DNA of 64,000 nt from Firmicutes bacterium UBA5201. GTDB lineage: Bacteria > Bacillota > Clostridia > Peptostreptococcales > Acidaminobacteraceae. Where the stretch lies: positions 5,450 to 69,449 of the forward strand of contig DHVT01000022.1 of assembly GCA_002412775.1 (NCBI GenBank). The letters are read 5' to 3'. The notes under the pieces are model-generated. The model worked only from the letters and a program-made list of their open reading frames with translations, made no database searches and was not told the DNA's origin. Positions within the stretch are counted from its first letter, which is position 1. Each line of letters begins with the position of its first letter. Below are positions 61,121 through 64,000 of this stretch, piece by piece. The translations under genes were made by a program, and so were the position numbers.

Positions 61121-61152
61121 GTGGGATTGACAATAGTCAATCCCGCTTTTTT
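61121..61152 (+). terminator. Rho-independent terminator
   Basis: GTGGGATTGAC with GTCAATCCCGC (one wobble pair), loop AATA, then six Ts. Confidence 0.88.
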
Positions 61153-61185
61153 CTGATAAAATCATTTTACAGGAGGTGACGACCG

Positions 61186-62259
61186 ATGCGAAAAACAGAG
61201 GGATTTATGATCAGAGAAGGTGACCTGTCCGATGTGCTCAGGCTTTATGACAGTATCATTGAAGAGTTCCCAAAAGGCGAACGCAAATCTGTGGATGTTT
61301 TTATCAGATTGTTTGAAACAGGAAATTACAAACTTTTGCTGGCCCACAACGGAGCAGGACCTGAGGTGGGCTACGCTTTTATATATACTATTGGAAAACT
61401 GAACAAACTTTGGCTGGATTTCATTGTCATTCATCCGGAATTTCAAAGCGAAGGCTATGGAACTATGTTCTTTGACAAGATGGACAATTTCTATGACAGA
61501 TATGATGGAGTATTTCTTGAAGTAGAGATTCCAAAGGAATCCAATGAGAATCAGATGAGAAGAATTGCATTTTACGAGCGTGTCGGTGCTGTGAGATTGG
61601 ATCTAAAGTATTATTTGCCCAATGAATTTGGTGGTCTTGAAATGTATCTTTATTATAAATCATTCAGCAAGGACGTACTACCAAAACCTGAAGTGGTCAT
61701 TGAGGTCATTGAATCCGCATATGAATTCATACACAGTGACATTCCTGATAAGGACAGGTGGCTGAGACAAACAAAAAACTCGCAGGATGGAGGTAGGCAG
61801 GTTATGTTGGATTACAGAAGAGCTGACTCAGAAGATCTGAACCAGCTCAATAAAATCGCTTATGAATCCGAGGCTTATTGGGGTTATGATGAAATGTTCA
61901 TGAGCATTTTCAAAGAAAAATATGCCATCGATGAGGATTTTCTCAAACAGAGTGAAACATTCGTGATGAGTGATGAAGAAAGTATAATCGGATTCTTTAG
62001 CATAAAGAAACACGGACTTGAGGCGACTCTTGAATATTTTTATATCAGAGTGGATCAAATCGGACGTGGGATGGGCAAAAAAATGTGGAATTTGTTGATC
62101 GAAGTCTGCTTGTTGATGAATGTTGAAAAGTTGAATTGGGTGACCAGTCCAGGTGCCATACCATTTTACACGAAAATGGGGGCGACCCGAGTTGGTGAAG
62201 TGGGTTCAACCATTGATCCCAGTCTCAAAATACCGGCTTTCAAGATTCAATTGAAGTAA
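61186..62259 (+). CDS. Tandem-domain GNAT acetyltransferase
   Basis: A 357-residue protein with two GNAT domains. The first (about 1-165) has LDFIVIHPEFQSEGYGTMFF and RRIAFYERVGAVRL; the second (about 205-357) has YFYIRVDQIGRGMGKKMWNL and PGAIPFYTKMGATRVGE. A linker of about 40 residues joins them. GGAGGTG precedes the ATG. The 3' end overlaps the convergent lipB gene by 20 bases. No substrate can be named. Confidence 0.85.
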   Translation: MRKTEGFMIREGDLSDVLRLYDSIIEEFPKGERKSVDVFIRLFETGNYKLLLAHNGAGPEVGYAFIYTIGKLNKLWLDFIVIHPEFQSEGYGTMFFDKMDNFYDRYDGVFLEVEIPKESNENQMRRIAFYERVGAVRLDLKYYLPNEFGGLEMYLYYKSFSKDVLPKPEVVIEVIESAYEFIHSDIPDKDRWLRQTKNSQDGGRQVMLDYRRADSEDLNQLNKIAYESEAYWGYDEMFMSIFKEKYAIDEDFLKQSETFVMSDEESIIGFFSIKKHGLEATLEYFYIRVDQIGRGMGKKMWNLLIEVCLLMNVEKLNWVTSPGAIPFYTKMGATRVGEVGSTIDPSLKIPAFKIQLK

Positions 62260-62890
62260 ACCCAAAGGTTTGCACGAATCGGTTTACAATGCTGGTTTTG
62301 ATCTCATCCATATTTTGTTTCTGACCGAGTATGGCTTCCATCGAAGTGACATCCCTGGTTGTCAGGCCACAGGGGACTATGGTCTTAAAATCATTCAGAT
62401 CGGTGTTGATGTTGAGAGCGAATCCATGCATGGTCACACCACGGTGAACCGATAATCCAATCGCCGCTATTTTTGAAAGCCCTATGAACACACCAGAATT
62501 TATGGCGTCTCTATTGGCGGTTATGCCATACTCCTCGATCAACATGTCGATGATGAGTTGCTCCAGACTGAAAACAAACTTCTTGATGCTACCACCGTGG
62601 TTTTTCTTGATATTGAATATCGTATATGCGACCAATTGACCTGGTCCATGATAGGTGACATCTCCACCTCTCCGGATGTTCATGATCTCAAAGCCTTTTT
62701 TGATCAGTTCGTCTTGATCCATGAGAATATTGGAAGTGTCCGCATGGATTCCCAAGGTGATGACTTTTGGGTGCTCTAGAATAAGAAGTATGTCAGGAGA
62801 GCCGTTTTGCACCGACTCGACAAACTTTTCCTGTAAACTGTAAGCTTGGTTGTACCCGACAGTTCCAAGGTCTTTATAGATAAGTTTCAT
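62240..62890 (-). CDS. lipB: Lipoyl(octanoyl) transferase LipB
   Basis: A 216-residue enzyme that moves an octanoyl group from acyl carrier protein to lipoyl domains, as in the glycine cleavage system or 2-oxoacid dehydrogenases. Key parts: LEHPKVITLG, RGGDVTYHGPGQLVAY, the catalytic Lys in LSKIAAIGLSVHRG, MHGFALNINTDL and the Cys in VPCGLTTRDVTSM. GGAGGGATCCC stands before the ATG. LipA is not in the window. Confidence 0.93.
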   Translation of the reverse strand: MKLIYKDLGTVGYNQAYSLQEKFVESVQNGSPDILLILEHPKVITLGIHADTSNILMDQDELIKKGFEIMNIRRGGDVTYHGPGQLVAYTIFNIKKNHGGSIKKFVFSLEQLIIDMLIEEYGITANRDAINSGVFIGLSKIAAIGLSVHRGVTMHGFALNINTDLNDFKTIVPCGLTTRDVTSMEAILGQKQNMDEIKTSIVNRFVQTFGFTSIES

Positions 62891-62923
62891 GGGATCCCTC
62901 CAAATAAATCAACGTATAAGTGC

Positions 62924-62952
62924 ATTATAATGAAATTGAGTTGTATTGTAAA
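62924..62952 (-). promoter_or_regulatory. Sigma-A-type promoter of lipB
   Basis: On the minus strand TTTACA (62952-62947), 17-base spacer, TATAAT (62929-62924), 33 bases before the lipB start. Confidence 0.65.
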
Positions 62953-62984
62953 CTGCCAAAAATATGTAAAAAAGAGGATGATAT

Positions 62985-63680
62985 ATGAAAAAAACACTAA
63001 GAATCGCATTCCCGATGACCATACCCGTTATGCTTGGGTACATCTCGGTCGGTATCCCATTTGGTCTGCTTGTCATAAAATCGGGACTCAGTCCTTGGGT
63101 GGCACTTGGTATGAGTCTGTTCGTCTATGCGGGTGCCATGCAATTTGTGGCGATACAACTCTTGTTAAGTCCAGTGGGACTTGTCCAAGTAGGACTCATG
63201 ACCCTCTTTGTCAATATCAGACATCTCTTTTATGGTCTGTCCTTTATTGAGTTGTTCAAAACCTTCGGACCTAAAAAACAGTACATGATTTTCGCGTTGA
63301 CGGATGAAACCTATTCGCTCTTATGTGGACTGGCCATACAAAATGAGATTTCAAAGGAATCTTTGTTTTTTGCAGTATCACTATTGAATCAGCTGTATTG
63401 GATATCGGGCACCATCATCGGTGTATTTTTGGGGTCCGTGATCAAATTCAACACTGCAGGCATTGAATTTGCTCTGACAGCACTTTTCATCGTGATTTTC
63501 ATTGAGCAGTGGCTGGCGTTTAAAACGCATATACCTGCTTTGCTGGGCTTGGCGGTTTCAGCCATCTCGCTAATGATTTTCGGTGAGGGCAGTCTGATTA
63601 TCCCATCAATGGCACTGATGCTTATTGGGCTTTTGGTCTTAAAACCATTGATTCAAAAGAGAGAGGGGGGCGACCAATGA
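62985..63680 (+). CDS. azlC: AzlC family branched-chain amino acid exporter, large subunit
   Basis: A 231-residue membrane protein with about seven helices. YISVGIPFGLLVIKSGLSPW, FVYAGAMQFVAIQLL and LFVNIRHLFYGLSF are marks of AzlC/YgaZ, which with AzlD/YgaH exports branched-chain amino acids. Overlap of four bases with azlD. AGAGG lies upstream of the ATG. Confidence 0.92.
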   Translation: MKKTLRIAFPMTIPVMLGYISVGIPFGLLVIKSGLSPWVALGMSLFVYAGAMQFVAIQLLLSPVGLVQVGLMTLFVNIRHLFYGLSFIELFKTFGPKKQYMIFALTDETYSLLCGLAIQNEISKESLFFAVSLLNQLYWISGTIIGVFLGSVIKFNTAGIEFALTALFIVIFIEQWLAFKTHIPALLGLAVSAISLMIFGEGSLIIPSMALMLIGLLVLKPLIQKREGGDQ

Positions 63681-63994
63681 TCTGGGCGTCGATTATCACC
63701 ATGGCACTTGTGACCTACCTTGTCAGGTTGGCCCCTTTTGTGTTGTTTGGCGGGTCCAGACAGACACCGAAGTGGGTTGAGTACGCTGGAAAGTATCTGC
63801 CTCCTTCAGTGATGGGGATGCTTATTGTTTATAGCGTTAAAAATGTTGATTTTTTCATATACCGGTCCAGTTTGCCTGTTGCGCTCGCCATTGGTCTGAC
63901 CGCAATGCTTCATCTTTGGAAAAGGAACAATCTTTTAAGCATTTTGGGCGGTACCGCATTTTATATGATTTTGGTTCAAATGGTATTCAATTGA
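63677..63994 (+). CDS. azlD: AzlD family branched-chain amino acid exporter, small subunit
   Basis: A 105-residue protein with four membrane helices. ITMALVTYLVRLAPFVLFGG and YAGKYLPPSVMGMLIVYSVK match AzlD. It partners AzlC; the two genes overlap. With livJHMGF upstream, the window holds both uptake and efflux for branched-chain amino acids. The stop lies just six bases before the window end. Confidence 0.9.
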   Translation: MIWASIITMALVTYLVRLAPFVLFGGSRQTPKWVEYAGKYLPPSVMGMLIVYSVKNVDFFIYRSSLPVALAIGLTAMLHLWKRNNLLSILGGTAFYMILVQMVFN

Positions 63995-64000
63995 AGAAGG

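Noticed and set aside
1..64000. Mobile element, prophage, CRISPR array, tRNA or rRNA
   Set aside because: No transposase, integrase, spaced direct repeats, cloverleaf or rRNA-like sequence was seen on either strand.

Overview
The window looks like chromosome from a low-GC, Gram-positive, probably anaerobic member of the Clostridia. Supporting signs are strong AGGAGG-type ribosome binding sites, frequent TTG and GTG starts, lipoprotein-type solute-binding proteins, U-tract terminators, and families typical of that class (LytS/LytR, CodY-like boxes, general stress protein 17M, heterodimeric ABC exporters). A Fusibacter/Acidaminobacter-like bacterium is my guess from gene content only. I see no rRNA, tRNA, insertion sequence, phage gene or CRISPR array. 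Almost every gene is intact; only the first gene is cut by the window edge.

Layout. 1-5.9 kb: the tail of a sigma-54-dependent regulator, then a tight run with an S66 peptidase, an RNA 2',3'-cyclic phosphodiesterase, the molybdate transporter modABC, a metallo-beta-lactamase-fold hydrolase and a HAD phosphatase. 6-12.9 kb: a signalling block with an MpsC-like protein, a four-cysteine PAS protein with a decayed GGDEF domain, a PAS-GGDEF-EAL protein, an Fe-S aldo/keto reductase, a pentapeptide-repeat protein and a membrane diguanylate cyclase. 13-19 kb: a secreted LysM double nucleotidase (YfkN-like) and a group of small poorly known proteins. 19.4-25 kb: a dipeptide/oligopeptide ABC operon. 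25-31 kb: stress protein, CoA-disulfide-reductase-like enzyme, acetyltransferases, a GH13 enzyme and a tiny 22-codon gene with its own promoter, CodY-like box and terminator. 31-36.9 kb (minus strand): LytS/LytR two-component system, an unknown protein, CstA, a small partner protein and an ArsA/Get3-like ATPase. 37-41.5 kb: MarR regulator with a 42-bp palindrome and a heterodimeric ABC exporter. 41.6-49 kb: AlkZ/YcaQ-like glycosylase, chemoreceptor with a terminator in its leader, B3/4 protein, Tag glycosylase, a candidate structured non-coding RNA, a MutS2-like ATPase without Smr domain, and a VOC protein. 49-55 kb: a second oligopeptide ABC operon. 55-61 kb: acetyltransferase, membrane protein and the livJHMGF branched-chain amino acid transporter. 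61-64 kb: tandem acetyltransferase, lipB and azlCD.

Functionally the window is rich in uptake of peptides and branched-chain amino acids (two opp/dpp operons, liv, azlCD), in line with an amino-acid-fermenting life style, and in c-di-GMP and chemotaxis signalling. LytSR next to CstA resembles pyruvate-sensing circuits of other bacteria. The observations most worth a second look are the roughly 240-nt RNA gene between tag and the MutS2-like gene, the CodY-boxed 22-codon transcription unit, the CstA/small protein/ArsA group, the marR palindrome and the leader terminator of the chemoreceptor.
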